A stretch of DNA of 64,000 nt from Kribbella jejuensis (GCF_006715085.1 NZ_VFMM01000004.1:372001-436000); one strand, 5' to 3'; shown: positions 35,994-45,305, counted from the stretch's first letter. Translations and numbers: made by a program. The notes: generated by a model not told the origin, from the letters alone.

Positions 35994-36332
35994 ATGGTTC
36001 AGGTGTACGTCAGTGAAGTCCCGATCACCGACGAGGGCGAGGCGGTCCAGCTGATCGTCGACGCGTACTACGCCCACCGGGCGGAGTGGATCGCGTTCAC
36101 GCCGGAGCAGCTCGGTGACGAGTTCTTCGAGCTGCGGACCGGGCGGGCCGGAGCGATTGCCCAGAAGTTCGTGTCGTACCGGATGGGGCTGGCCGTGGTC
36201 GGCGACATCGCGGAGCGGGTAGCGGCGAGCAAGCCGCTGGCGGACTGGGTGCGGGAGAGCAACCGCGGGCGCAGCCTGCTGTTCGCTCGAGACTTGGACG
36301 AACTGCGGGAGCTCCTACAGGACAGGCAGTGA
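35994..36332 (+). CDS. DUF4180 protein
   Basis: 112 residues. The segment FTPEQLGDEFFELRTGRAGAIAQKFVSYRMGLAVVGD and the WVRESNRGRSLLFARDLDEL ending match DUF4180. No function is known; the family is STAS-like in size. The ATG at 35994 is preferred over a TTG three codons upstream because GGGG lies just before it. Its 3' end overlaps barstar by 18 bases on the opposite strand. Confidence 0.75.
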   Translation: MVQVYVSEVPITDEGEAVQLIVDAYYAHRAEWIAFTPEQLGDEFFELRTGRAGAIAQKFVSYRMGLAVVGDIAERVAASKPLADWVRESNRGRSLLFARDLDELRELLQDRQ

Positions 36333-36740
36333 GCTCAGCAGGTCGGGCGCGGTCTCCTCGGCGATCAGTACCCGGAGTTGACCCGAGTTCGTCGTGTCCT
36401 CGCCGAAGATCTGCAGCGCCACGTCGACCGTGTCATGGTCGTGCTCGAGCAGATTGCGCAGCCCGGTCCACAGCACGACCTCGGGCGACCCGGTCGACCG
36501 GTCGCTGAGCGAGTCGGCCAGCGCGTCCCAGTTCCGGCCGAACCAGCGCGGCAGGTCGAACGCGGTCGCGCACAGGTCCAGGAATCCCGCCTTGTCGTGG
36601 ATCTCGCCGGTGTCGAGCAGCACGAAGCCGAAACCTTCGGCCTCGGCGTCCCGGCGTACGTCGTTCGCACCCGGAGCCTGGGGCCAACGGTAGACACCCG
36701 GCCGGAGCCCCTCCTCCAGCAGCGCACGCAGCGAAGTCAT
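36315..36740 (-). CDS. Barstar-family RNase inhibitor
   Basis: 141 residues of the barstar fold, recognised by the FDLPRWFGRNWDALADSLSD motif, which contains the helix that plugs RNase active sites. It should act in the cytoplasm as the antidote to the RNase encoded directly upstream. The ATG overlaps the RNase stop by four bases, which guarantees coupled synthesis. Confidence 0.88.
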   Translation of the reverse strand: MTSLRALLEEGLRPGVYRWPQAPGANDVRRDAEAEGFGFVLLDTGEIHDKAGFLDLCATAFDLPRWFGRNWDALADSLSDRSTGSPEVVLWTGLRNLLEHDHDTVDVALQIFGEDTTNSGQLRVLIAEETAPDLLSSLPVL

Positions 36741-37162
36741 GAAGTTCCCCCGCCTTCCGCGATCCGGCGGAAGGACTTGTAGTGGTCGTCGGTGTAGTAA
36801 CGCTCGCCGGCGTTCCCGGTCACGATCCGGCGGGCACCGCGGTCCTTCTCGCCCGGGGTCGTCACGGTGTACTCGTGGTAGTAGCCGCGGTCGTGCTTCG
36901 GCAGGATCTTCTCGAAGTTGCCGAACACCACACCGTCGCGGCTGTACGGGTACGGCCCGCCCTGGTCGATCAGCTTCAGCGTGTTCTGCGCCTCCTGCGG
37001 GAGGTCCGCCACCGCGACGTACTTGAGCCCACTGGTCGGATCGGTGTCACCGGAGCTCTTGGTGTCCGCCGAGCAGCCGAACAGCGAAGCAGCCAGGGTG
37101 ATCACCATCATCGCGATCACCACGACCGCGACGATCCGCGCGGTCTTCTGGTTGTTGATCAC
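36737..37162 (-). CDS. Membrane-anchored guanyl-specific ribonuclease (RNase Sa family)
   Basis: 141 residues. Residues 46-136 track RNase Sa closely: [27 protein letters not shown], then the catalytic Glu84 (NFEKILP), Arg112 (GARRIV) and His127 (TDDHYKSF). The cysteines that form the RNase Sa disulphide are absent. The N-terminus is a hydrophobic segment (about 9-29) ending LFGC, close to a lipobox, so it may be a lipoprotein or membrane-tethered. The GTG at 37162 overlaps the thiE stop by four bases and has GGAGG eight bases upstream. Confidence 0.88.
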   Translation of the reverse strand: MINNQKTARIVAVVVIAMMVITLAASLFGCSADTKSSGDTDPTSGLKYVAVADLPQEAQNTLKLIDQGGPYPYSRDGVVFGNFEKILPKHDRGYYHEYTVTTPGEKDRGARRIVTGNAGERYYTDDHYKSFRRIAEGGGTS

Positions 37163-37800
37163 CGCCTGAGCCTCCGGCTGAACTCGGCCGCCGCCGCGCC
37201 CGGGTCGTCGGCTTCGGTGATCGCCCGGACGACGACCACCCGGGTCGCACCGGCCTCGATCACCTCGTCCAGCCGCTCCAGGTCGATGCCCCCGATCGCG
37301 AACCATGGCTTCGCCTGCCGCCGGCCCGCGGCGTACGACACCAACTCGAGCCCGGCCGCCTGGCGACCCGGCTTGGTCGGCGTCGCCCAGGTCGGCCCCA
37401 CGCAGAAGTAATCCGAACCGACCTCGTCGATCGCGGCGTTCACCTGACTGAACGAGTGCGTCGACCGCCCGATGACCGGACCCGGACCGACGAGCGCCCG
37501 GGCTGCGTGCACAGGCAGGTCCCGCTGGCCCAGATGCAGTACGTCGGCTCCCGCCGCGAACGCGATGTCCGCACGGTCGTTGACGGCCAGGAGCTTGCCG
37601 TGCCGCTTGCACGCGTCCGCGAACACCTCAAGAGCAGCCAGCTCGTCCGCCGCCTCCATCTCCTTCTGCCGCAGCTGCACGATGTCCACGCCACCGGCCA
37701 GTGCGGCGTCGAGGAACTCCGCGAGGTCACCCTGCTTCTCCCGCGCGTCCGTGCACAGGTACAGCCGGGCATCCAGGAGGCGGTCGGTGTGGTCAGTCAC
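37159..37800 (-). CDS. thiE: Thiamine-phosphate synthase
   Basis: Couples HMP-PP and thiazole phosphate to thiamine phosphate. 213-residue TIM barrel with [42 protein letters not shown] and [14 protein letters not shown] motifs. The GTG at 37800 (V-T-D-H-T-D) gives a normal length; the frame above it is antisense to thiO. It is divergent from thiO with only 42 bases between, too short for a TPP riboswitch, and heads an operon with the RNase and barstar genes. Confidence 0.93.
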   Translation of the reverse strand: MTDHTDRLLDARLYLCTDAREKQGDLAEFLDAALAGGVDIVQLRQKEMEAADELAALEVFADACKRHGKLLAVNDRADIAFAAGADVLHLGQRDLPVHAARALVGPGPVIGRSTHSFSQVNAAIDEVGSDYFCVGPTWATPTKPGRQAAGLELVSYAAGRRQAKPWFAIGGIDLERLDEVIEAGATRVVVVRAITEADDPGAAAAEFSRRLRR

Positions 37801-37842
37801 ATCCCAAAGCCTGCCATGCTCACCCAGAAGTAGGGTTACGGC

Positions 37843-38970
37843 ATGCCTGATGTGGTGGTGGTTGGAGGCGGACTGATCGGGCTGGCGACAGCGTGGCGGC
37901 TGGCAGTGGCCGGGGTCGAGGTGACCATCTGCGACCCCACACCGGGCGCGCAGACGTCGAACGTCGCTGCAGGCATGCTGGCTCCCGTCACCGAGGTCGA
38001 GTTCGGCGAGGACGACCTGCTCGCGCTGAACCTGGCCTCCGTCAACGCGTGGCCGGCCTTCGCCGCCGAGCTGGAAGAGCTGACCGGACAACCAGCAGGG
38101 CTGCATCGGACGGGGACGCTGTCGGTCGCGTACGACGCCGACGACATGGCCTTGCTCCGCCGGGTCGCCGACTACCAGCGCAGGCTCGGGCTCGAAGTAG
38201 AGGACCTGTCCGGGCGCGACGCCCGCAAGCGCGAACCCATGCTCGCCACAGGTGTCTCCGGTGGCGTCTGGGTTCCAGGCGACCACTCCGTCGACAACAG
38301 GCAGGCCGTGGCTACTCTCCTGCGTGCGGTGGAACTGTCCGGCGTCGAGCTGATCCGCCAACGGGTCACCCGGATCATCACGTCCGGTACGACGGCGACC
38401 GGCGTACAGCTGGACAACGGCGAGACCATCGACGCGGGACAGATTGTCGCTGCAGCGGGGCCGTGGTCCGCACAGCTGGACGGCGTACCGCAAGAACTGC
38501 GGCCACCGGTGCGGCCGGTGAAGGGAGAGGTACTGCGGCTGCGGGTGCCGGAGGCGTACCGCCCGGCGCTGCAACACACCGTCCGCGCGACCGCCCGTGG
38601 ATTCTCGGTCTACCTCGTGCCGCGACCGGGTGGCGAACTGGTCGTCGGCGCGACCAGTACCGAACTCGGGTACGACACGCGCGTGCTCGCGGGCGGGGTG
38701 TTCAACCTGCTCCGCGACGCGCGGACCGTGCTGCCGATCACCGACGAACTCGAACTCGTCGAGGCGATCGCCGGGCTCCGGCCCGCGACCCCGGACAATG
38801 CGCCGGTGCTCGGCCCGTCCGGCCTCGATCGGTTGCTCTGGGCAACCGGTCACTACCGCAACGGCGTCCTGCTGACGCCGGTCACCGCACAGATCCTGGC
38901 CGACACGGTCCGCACCGGAAACCTGCCGGAGCTCGCGAAACCCTTCCTCGTCAGCCGTTTCGGTCACTGA
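37843..38970 (+). CDS. thiO: Glycine oxidase ThiO
   Basis: FAD enzyme oxidising glycine to the imine needed for the thiamine thiazole. 375 residues with the Rossmann motif [18 protein letters not shown] at the N-terminus, [13 protein letters not shown] (DAO family), and the C-terminal [17 protein letters not shown] and [14 protein letters not shown] motifs. thiS and thiG, its usual neighbours, are not here. TAGGGT six bases before the ATG may be a -10, giving a leaderless mRNA. Confidence 0.92.
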   Translation: MPDVVVVGGGLIGLATAWRLAVAGVEVTICDPTPGAQTSNVAAGMLAPVTEVEFGEDDLLALNLASVNAWPAFAAELEELTGQPAGLHRTGTLSVAYDADDMALLRRVADYQRRLGLEVEDLSGRDARKREPMLATGVSGGVWVPGDHSVDNRQAVATLLRAVELSGVELIRQRVTRIITSGTTATGVQLDNGETIDAGQIVAAAGPWSAQLDGVPQELRPPVRPVKGEVLRLRVPEAYRPALQHTVRATARGFSVYLVPRPGGELVVGATSTELGYDTRVLAGGVFNLLRDARTVLPITDELELVEAIAGLRPATPDNAPVLGPSGLDRLLWATGHYRNGVLLTPVTAQILADTVRTGNLPELAKPFLVSRFGH

Positions 38971-38976
38971 CTCACA

Positions 38977-38991
38977 GTTGCCAACGGCAAC
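38977..38991 (+). terminator. Short hairpin after thiO
   Basis: GTTGCC-AAC-GGCAAC is a perfect 6-bp stem with a three-base loop, seven bases after the thiO stop. It may help end thiO transcription, though it is short. Confidence 0.4.
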
Positions 38992-39033
38992 CGCAAAGAT
39001 TGTGAACCACAACAATGTAGTTCAGCCTTGAAT

Positions 39034-39059
39034 TGTAACCTTTACGTTACAGGCGTAAC
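39034..39059. promoter_or_regulatory. GTAAC-type operator upstream of the LysM-transglycosylase
   Basis: TGTAAC-CTTTAC-GTTACA (39034-39051) is a perfect 6+6 palindrome, followed by another GTAAC at 39055-39059. Another dyad, TTGTG-AAC-CACAA, lies at 39000-39012. GTAAC-like half-sites are what I recall for the actinobacterial regulator MtrA, which controls wall hydrolase genes; the assignment is inference. Confidence 0.45.
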
Positions 39060-39139
39060 ACTGACCCCATCGGCCCCTGTTGTCACATCAGTCCCAGCAC
39101 ATACGGTCAAGGGACGTACACAACGGGGAGTTGGTTGCG

Positions 39140-40069
39140 ATGCGCAACATTGTTCGGATGCTGACCGGGCTGGCCGTACCGGTGCTGACCGCGGCCGTGA
39201 TCACCGCCGGTTCGCCGGGCTTCGGCACGTACAAGATCAAGAACGGTGACACCCTCGGCCAGATCGCCGGGCGGTACGGCACCACGGTCAGCCAGCTGGT
39301 CGCGCTGAACAAGCTCCCGGGCAACGGCAACGCGATCTACGCCGGCGAAGTGCTGAAGGTGCCGGTGAAGACCTCGACGCCCGCGAAGCGTTCACAGCTC
39401 GGTCGGGTGACGTACGTGGTGAAGTCCGGCGACACGATTTCCGGGATCGCCAAGCGGTTCAAGTGCTCCCAGGCGAACCTGCTCGCCGCGAACCGGCTCA
39501 AGCCCGGCGACCGGATCTATGCCGGCAAGCCGCTGCAGATTCCGGTGAAGATCCGGGCCAAGAAGCGCACCGACAACACCTTCGCCGGTCGTACGTACGC
39601 CGACCACGTCGTCGCGCAGGCGAACCGCAACCGGGCGATCCTGAAGAAGCGCAAGCAGCCGACCCGCGCCCAGATGCGGTCACTGATCGTGAGCACCGCA
39701 CAGCGGTACGGCGTCGATCCGGAGCTCGCACTCGCGGTCGCCTGGCAGGAGTCCGGCTGGAAGCAGCGGGTGGTCTCCCCCGCGAACGCGATCGGTGCGA
39801 TGCAGGTGATCCCGTCGACCGGCCGGTTCGCGTCCCGGATCGTCGGCCGCGACCTGGACCTGCTCGTCGCGCGCGACAACGTGACCGCGGGCGTCGTACT
39901 GCTCAGCCGCCTGACCGGGGCCGCCCAGCTGAACATCGCGGTGGCCGGCTACTACCAGGGCCTCGGCGGCGTGAAGAAGAACGGCATGTACGCCGACACC
40001 AAGGCCTACGTGAAGAACGTCCTCCGGATCAAGGCTCAGCTGGAACGCGGGTGGAACCCCCTGCGGTGA
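39140..40069 (+). CDS. Secreted LysM / lytic transglycosylase protein
   Basis: 309 residues: signal peptide (about 1-27), two LysM domains (YKIKNGDTLGQIAGRYGTT and YVVKSGDTISGIAKRFKCS, about 31-78 and 93-138), a basic spacer and an SLT domain with the catalytic Glu in AVAWQESGWKQ, then AIGAMQVIPSTG. It should bind and cleave peptidoglycan outside the membrane. The ATG at 39140 has GGGGAG nine bases upstream. It is 73 bases ahead of the PASTA kinase. Confidence 0.9.
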   Translation: MRNIVRMLTGLAVPVLTAAVITAGSPGFGTYKIKNGDTLGQIAGRYGTTVSQLVALNKLPGNGNAIYAGEVLKVPVKTSTPAKRSQLGRVTYVVKSGDTISGIAKRFKCSQANLLAANRLKPGDRIYAGKPLQIPVKIRAKKRTDNTFAGRTYADHVVAQANRNRAILKKRKQPTRAQMRSLIVSTAQRYGVDPELALAVAWQESGWKQRVVSPANAIGAMQVIPSTGRFASRIVGRDLDLLVARDNVTAGVVLLSRLTGAAQLNIAVAGYYQGLGGVKKNGMYADTKAYVKNVLRIKAQLERGWNPLR

Positions 40070-40142
40070 GCCTGGCTCGGTAACGCTGAGCCGTTATCTA
40101 CACTCTCTGCAGAACGGTTTGGGGAGAGGCGGCTCACGGCAA

Positions 40143-42101
40143 GTGACGGACGACGTGGACACGCAGGTCAGCGACCGCCTCGTCGGGCGCGTGCTCGACG
40201 GTCGGTACCGCGTGGGCGCGCGTGTCGCGAAGGGCGGCATGGCCACCGTCTACCAGGCCCACGACCTGCGCCTGGACCGGACCGTCGCGCTCAAGGTGAT
40301 GCACGACGGGCTCGGGGACGACGCGCAGTTCACCCGCCGCTTCGTGGCCGAGGCCCGCGCCGCGGCCCGGCTGTCGAACCCGAACGTGGTCGCCGTCTTC
40401 GACCAGGGCGACGACGACGGCACGCTGTTCCTCGCGATGGAGTACATCCCCGGCCGCACGCTGCGCGACGTGATCCGCGAGGAGGCTCCGCTCTCCCCCG
40501 CTCGCGCGCTCGATCTGCTGACGCCGGTCCTGTCCGCGCTGTCGGCCGCGCACGACGCGGGCATCGTGCACCGCGACATCAAGCCTGAGAACGTACTGAT
40601 CTCCGACAAGGGCGCTGTGAAGGTCGCCGACTTCGGTCTGGCCCGTGCGGTAAGCGCGAGCGGCAACACCGCCACTCAGGGCCTGCTGATGGGCACGGTG
40701 TCGTACCTGGCGCCCGAGCTCGTCACCGACGGTAGTGCCGACGCCCGCTCGGACGTGTACTCGGCCGGCATCGTGCTGTACGAGATGCTCACCGGCAACA
40801 AGCCGCACTCCGGCGACACCCCGATCCAGGTCGCGTACGCGCACGTGCACAACGACGTACCGCCGCCGTCGCTCGAGCAGCCGGACATCCCGCCGTACGT
40901 CGATGCGCTCGTGCAGCGGGCGACCGCGCGGGACCGGGATCTGCGGCCGACCGACGCGCGGGTGTTCAGCCGGCAGGTGCACCGGGTGCGCAGCGCGCTG
41001 GACGAAGGGCTGCCGGACGACCCGGAACTGACCGGCGACCTGACCGTGCCGATCCAGCAGATCCGGCAGGACAGCGAGTACGACGACGGTTACATGCGGG
41101 GCGAAGTCGTCGTGGAGACTCAGCCCCCGGTGCGGCACGACACGATCATCGTTCCGGTGGATCGAGGGCGTCCCACAGGTGCTCCGGCCGCCAAGGCTCC
41201 GGTGATGACGCCGCAGCGCCGTTCGCGCGGCCCGATCGCGTTGATCGCGATCCTGGCGCTCGCGCTCGGCATCGGTACCGCCGCCTGGTACTACGGGATC
41301 CACCGCTACACCTCGACGCCCTCGCTCGTCGGGATGGCGCCCGCGGCGGCCGAGGCCGCGGCGGCGAAATCGGGGCTGAGGACGAGCCTGGACAACCAGG
41401 ACTACTCCGAGGACGTCGCGCAGGGCTTGGTGATGCGCACCGACCCGGCGGCGGGCGACCGGATCCGGAAGAACGGTGACATCGGTCTCACGGTCTCGAA
41501 GGGCCCGGAGCGGTACCGGGTGCCGCAGCTGGTCGGGCTGCAACTGGATGCTGCCCAGCAGGCACTGTCGCCCATCAAGCTGATCACCGGGCAGATAGTC
41601 GAGCAGTACAGCGAGACCGTCCCGCAGGGGCGGGTGATCGCGATCAGCCCGAAGTTCAACACGGTGGTGAAGCCCGGCACAGCGGTGAACTTCGCGGTGA
41701 GCAAGGGCAAACGGCCGATCAACGTGCCCGACCTGACCGGCAAGCCGTACCGGGACGCGCGGGAGACGCTGCGGAACCTCGGGTTCACCGTCACCCGCAG
41801 CACGCAGTACGACGACAAGGTTCCCGAGGGCAACGTGATCAGCCAGACCCCGAACAGCGGCACGTTGTTCGCCAAGGACAAGGTCGCGCTGGTCGTGTCG
41901 CTCGGCCCGCCGCTGGTCGACGTACCGAACGTCAAGAGGAAGACCACCAGCGAGGCGCAGCAGATCCTCACCGCGGCGGGCTTCAAGGTCTCGGTGCAGA
42001 AGGCGCCGTTCAACCTCGGGCTGAACATCGTCGCCGCGCAGGACCCGGGCGCCGGCCAGAAGGTCAAGCCGGGTTCGACGATCGTCATCACCGTGCTGTG
42101 A
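40143..42101 (+). CDS. PASTA-domain Ser/Thr protein kinase (PknB type)
   Basis: 652 residues. Hanks kinase domain with glycine loop VAKGGMATVYQA, VALKVM lysine, catalytic HRDIKPEN at 143-150 (Asp145), DFGLA, and an activation loop ending GTVSYLAPE. A juxtamembrane linker, one membrane helix (about 363-383) and four extracellular PASTA repeats follow; these sense muropeptides or lipid II. Regulates growth and wall synthesis in relatives. The GTG at 40143 was chosen; a TTG eight codons upstream has no ribosome site. Confidence 0.93.
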   Translation: MTDDVDTQVSDRLVGRVLDGRYRVGARVAKGGMATVYQAHDLRLDRTVALKVMHDGLGDDAQFTRRFVAEARAAARLSNPNVVAVFDQGDDDGTLFLAMEYIPGRTLRDVIREEAPLSPARALDLLTPVLSALSAAHDAGIVHRDIKPENVLISDKGAVKVADFGLARAVSASGNTATQGLLMGTVSYLAPELVTDGSADARSDVYSAGIVLYEMLTGNKPHSGDTPIQVAYAHVHNDVPPPSLEQPDIPPYVDALVQRATARDRDLRPTDARVFSRQVHRVRSALDEGLPDDPELTGDLTVPIQQIRQDSEYDDGYMRGEVVVETQPPVRHDTIIVPVDRGRPTGAPAAKAPVMTPQRRSRGPIALIAILALALGIGTAAWYYGIHRYTSTPSLVGMAPAAAEAAAAKSGLRTSLDNQDYSEDVAQGLVMRTDPAAGDRIRKNGDIGLTVSKGPERYRVPQLVGLQLDAAQQALSPIKLITGQIVEQYSETVPQGRVIAISPKFNTVVKPGTAVNFAVSKGKRPINVPDLTGKPYRDARETLRNLGFTVTRSTQYDDKVPEGNVISQTPNSGTLFAKDKVALVVSLGPPLVDVPNVKRKTTSEAQQILTAAGFKVSVQKAPFNLGLNIVAAQDPGAGQKVKPGSTIVITVL

Positions 42102-42130
42102 TCCGTTGTGGTCCGTTGTGGTCCGTTTTG
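42101..42130. repeat. Three tandem 10-bp repeats
   Basis: ATCCGTTGTG, GTCCGTTGTG and GTCCGTTTTG follow one another exactly, starting at the last base of the kinase stop codon. One-turn spacing on DNA is typical of operator half-sites. The EamA-type transporter start is 34 bases downstream. Confidence 0.6.
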
Positions 42131-42164
42131 CCCCGCGGGTCGGCACTCTGATCTGATGTAAGGC

Positions 42165-43046
42165 GTGAATCACCCTCGTGTTGCTGTACTGGCGTTATTG
42201 GCTGTTGCGGCGGCCTGGGGGTCGACGTTCTTCCTGACCAAGGACCTGCTGACCAGGATGGACGTCGCCGACTACCTGGCGTTGCGGTTCCTGATCGCGT
42301 CGATCGCCCTGCTGCTGATCCATCCGCCCGCGATCGCCCGGTTGAGCCGGCTGGACCGCGGCCGGGGCGTTGCCCTCGGCATCACGTACGGGATCGCGCA
42401 GCTCGTCCAGACCGAGGGCTTGCGGCACACGTCGGCCAGCGTGTCCGGCTTCGTCACCGGCATGTACGTCGTGTTCACGCCGCTGCTCGGCGCGGTCATC
42501 CTGCGGCACCGGATCGGTCGCTGGGCATGGTTCGCGGTAGTCCTCGCTACGGTCGGCCTCGCCGTCCTGTCGCTGCGCGGCTTCAGCCTCGGCACCGGTG
42601 AACTGCTCACGTTGGCCTCCGCCGGTCTGTACGCGCTGCACATCATCGGTCTCGGCGCCTGGTCCACGCCGAAGAACGCGTTCGGGCTGTCGGCGCTGCA
42701 GATGATCGTCATCACGTGCGTGTGCGCGATCGGCGCCGTACCGGGTGGGTTCTCGCTGCCGCCGACGGGCCGCGACTGGGTGAGCGTGGTCTACATGGCG
42801 CTGATCGCCGGCGCCCTCGCGCTGATCGTGCAGACCTGGGCGCAGGCCCACCTGACTCCCACCCGGGCGGCGATCGCGATGACAATGGAGCCGGTGTTCG
42901 CGTCGGCGTTCGCGGTGCTGTTCGGTTCGGACAGCCTGACCTGGCGGATGATCGTCGGCGGCGCACTCGTGGTGTCGGCGATGTACCTCGTCGAGCTGGC
43001 ACCGCGGCGTAAGTTCGAGGCGGAAGTACAGCACCTGACGCAGTAG
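42165..43046 (+). CDS. EamA/DMT-family transporter
   Basis: 293 residues with ten predicted membrane segments in two EamA repeats (AAAWGSTFFLTKDLL near the N-terminus; GLYALHIIGLGAW at the start of the second half; LTPTRAAIAMTMEPVFASAFA near the end). Probable exporter of a metabolite or amino acid; the substrate cannot be told. GTG start at 42165. Confidence 0.88.
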   Translation: MNHPRVAVLALLAVAAAWGSTFFLTKDLLTRMDVADYLALRFLIASIALLLIHPPAIARLSRLDRGRGVALGITYGIAQLVQTEGLRHTSASVSGFVTGMYVVFTPLLGAVILRHRIGRWAWFAVVLATVGLAVLSLRGFSLGTGELLTLASAGLYALHIIGLGAWSTPKNAFGLSALQMIVITCVCAIGAVPGGFSLPPTGRDWVSVVYMALIAGALALIVQTWAQAHLTPTRAAIAMTMEPVFASAFAVLFGSDSLTWRMIVGGALVVSAMYLVELAPRRKFEAEVQHLTQ

Positions 43047-43065
43047 CTCGTCGGTAGGAGGACGG

Positions 43066-44238
43066 ATGCGGTTCCCGTACGTCGTCATTGCTGTACTGCT
43101 GGCTGTGCTCGCGGGTGGGACCATCAACAACGTGGTCCGCAACCCGCAACCACAGTTGGTGTCCGAGGGGATCCCGCACGCGCCGGTGCGCTCGGCGCTG
43201 GGCAGCGAGCCGCACGACGACATGGTCCGGCACGCACTCGCCGACCTCGACTCGCTCACGCTGCCGAGCGGCGGCACGCTCGCCGGTGAGAACGGCCCGT
43301 GGCGCTACGTCTGGCCGCGGGATGCGTCGTTCGTCGCCGTCGCGCGCTGCGCGATCGGCCAGTACGGGGACGCTCTCAAGGTGCTGTCGTTCCTGAACCG
43401 GGTCCGCCCGGCGACCGGTCGCTGGGAGGCCCGGTACACCGCCGACGGCAAGCACGTCGGCGACGGCCGCGAACCCCAATCGGACGCGTCCGGATGGGTG
43501 CTGTGGGCAACGTGGTTCTGCCGCGCCGGGCGTCAGTATTGGGGCATGGTCGAGGAATCGGCCGACCAGATCCTCCGCGAGCTGGGCCCGGACGGGCTGC
43601 CGGCGCGCTCGCCGGACTACTGGGAACGTCCCGAGAAGGAGCTGACGATCGGGACGGTCGCCCCGCTGCTGACGGGACTGCGATCGGCGGTCCGGATCGC
43701 TTCGGACCAGCATCAGCAAGCGCAGGCGACCCGTTGGCAGGCGGCGCTCGAGAAGTTGTCGGCGGCAACCGATCGGGTGTTCGGACCGGATTACCCGCGG
43801 ACCCCGGCGCGGGCCACGAGCCTGGTCGAACCAGGGGTCGAGCCGATCGGCCTGGGCGGCGGGGCGGACTCGTTCGTCACCGTCCTCGGGCCGCCCTTCG
43901 CACCGGCCCGTCCGGTCGTCAGTACGGCGATCGACAACGCGTACGCCGTACTGACGCAACCGAACGGTGGTGTGACACCGGGAGAGGACTGGCGGGCGGA
44001 CGGGGTGTCCTGGACGCCCCAGACCGCCCTGTTCGCGCTGAGCGCGGCTGCGCGTGGTGATCAGGACACGGCCAACACCTTGCTCACCTGGCTCGACCAT
44101 CACCGCACCAAACTCGGTGCACTGCCGGAGAAGGTCAACCGCGACGTTGAGCCTGCAGGTGAAGCCCCGCTGGCCTGGACCTCGGCCCTGGTCGTTCTTA
44201 CCGACACGGCGTTGCACAACCCGTTGCTGATTCCCTAG
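43066..44238 (+). CDS. Exported GH15-like glycoside hydrolase
   Basis: 390 residues. A hydrophobic N-terminal segment (about 4-22) suggests a signal anchor. The rest is an (alpha/alpha)6 barrel of the glucoamylase type: GPWRYVWPRDASFVAVAR matches the conserved W-P-R-D motif, QSDASGWVLWATW and GVTPGEDWRADGVSWTPQTALFAL follow. Probably hydrolyses an alpha-glucan or related sugar outside the cytoplasm. RBS GGAGG lies seven bases before the ATG. Confidence 0.82.
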   Translation: MRFPYVVIAVLLAVLAGGTINNVVRNPQPQLVSEGIPHAPVRSALGSEPHDDMVRHALADLDSLTLPSGGTLAGENGPWRYVWPRDASFVAVARCAIGQYGDALKVLSFLNRVRPATGRWEARYTADGKHVGDGREPQSDASGWVLWATWFCRAGRQYWGMVEESADQILRELGPDGLPARSPDYWERPEKELTIGTVAPLLTGLRSAVRIASDQHQQAQATRWQAALEKLSAATDRVFGPDYPRTPARATSLVEPGVEPIGLGGGADSFVTVLGPPFAPARPVVSTAIDNAYAVLTQPNGGVTPGEDWRADGVSWTPQTALFALSAAARGDQDTANTLLTWLDHHRTKLGALPEKVNRDVEPAGEAPLAWTSALVVLTDTALHNPLLIP

Positions 44239-45305
44239 CAGATCTCCATGTCGTCGTGGCTCGGCGTCGCGGGCCGGTGTGTGCTCGTGCGGGTCGAGTA
44301 GAAGAACGCCGTGGACGCGATGTCGTCCTGCAGCGGGAGGTAGCGTCCACCGGAGCGCCAGCCCAGTGCCTGTACGTCGACGGTCAACCGTTCCTTGAAG
44401 CGGATCGGGTCCGGCAGGTGGAACCGGTACATGCCGAAGCGCTGCTGGCTCTGGTACTGCCCGTCGGGGCGGATCACCTGCGGCATCCCGAGGTACGGCG
44501 TACTGAACTCGGTGTAACCGCCCAGGTGAGGTACGTCGAAGTTCCACGCGCCGCCGAAGTAGTCCTCGGTCCCCGTGCCGCAGATGGTCGGGAACTCCTC
44601 GTCGCCGTCGAGGTAGAACTTCACCTCGCCCTCACCCCACCAGCCGGTGCTGTTGACGCCCCACGCGATGTAGGTCCCCACGTAGTGCCCTGGGCCTTCT
44701 ACACCGTCCAGCAGCGTGTGGACGGTCTTGGCGGCCAGCGGGTTGCTCCGGCGCCACTGCGCGTGCAGGTGCGCCGAGTTGTCCGGTACTGCGCCCAGCC
44801 AGTAGTCCACCTGGAAGTAGACGATCACAGGCTCGTCGTGGGTGTTCTCGATCGTCAGCACGGCCTGCTCCTGGAACGGCATCTCCCAGTAGCAGTTGAA
44901 GCCGCCATTGGGGTTCACCGCGACCGGCAGCGAGTTCACCTGGGCGAACTTGCCCCAGCCCGAGCAGAAGAAGTCTCCGACCGGCGTCTCGATCGCCGGG
45001 TTCTCGTCGCCGTCCCAGAACGCCCGCAGGATCAGCCGGCGCCAGTTGTCGACATGCGTGGTCAGCCAGATGTGCGTGATGCACCCCGGCCCGGCGATGT
45101 CCGCGAGCGTCGCAGTCTCCCCCGCCCCGATCTCGATCGACGGCGAGACCTTCCACCCCTGCCCGAGGTCCCGGGCCGCCTGCGCCCCGGTCCCCTCCGT
45201 CCGCCGCCCGCCCTGACCGGGCTCGCCGGTCGGGTTCTCCGCGCTGATGGAACGCGTCTCGACGTCGGCGAGCGCACTGATGCCGGTGAGATTCCCAAGT
45301 GTCAT
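44235..45305 (-). CDS. DUF2961 (GH172-type) glycoside hydrolase
   Basis: 356 residues. GPGCITHIWLT and LRAFWDGDENPAIETPVGDFFCSGWG near the N-terminus and CGTGTEDYFGGAW in the middle are diagnostic of DUF2961, now GH172. Known GH172 enzymes act on fructofuranose or arabinofuranose linkages; the Glu of GTEDY and GEGEVKFYLDGD are candidate active-site residues. No signal peptide, so probably cytoplasmic. It overlaps the convergent GH15-like gene by four bases; the two may serve related sugars. Confidence 0.85.
   Translation of the reverse strand: MTLGNLTGISALADVETRSISAENPTGEPGQGGRRTEGTGAQAARDLGQGWKVSPSIEIGAGETATLADIAGPGCITHIWLTTHVDNWRRLILRAFWDGDENPAIETPVGDFFCSGWGKFAQVNSLPVAVNPNGGFNCYWEMPFQEQAVLTIENTHDEPVIVYFQVDYWLGAVPDNSAHLHAQWRRSNPLAAKTVHTLLDGVEGPGHYVGTYIAWGVNSTGWWGEGEVKFYLDGDEEFPTICGTGTEDYFGGAWNFDVPHLGGYTEFSTPYLGMPQVIRPDGQYQSQQRFGMYRFHLPDPIRFKERLTVDVQALGWRSGGRYLPLQDDIASTAFFYSTRTSTHRPATPSHDDMEIC

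Noticed and set aside
37801-37842. TPP riboswitch between thiE and thiO
   Set aside because: The gap is only 42 bases and lacks the CUGAGA and related conserved cores.
40134-42173. Minus-strand open frame of about 680 codons opposite the PASTA kinase
   Set aside because: The plus strand encodes a kinase with every catalytic motif and four PASTA repeats; the antisense frame has none.
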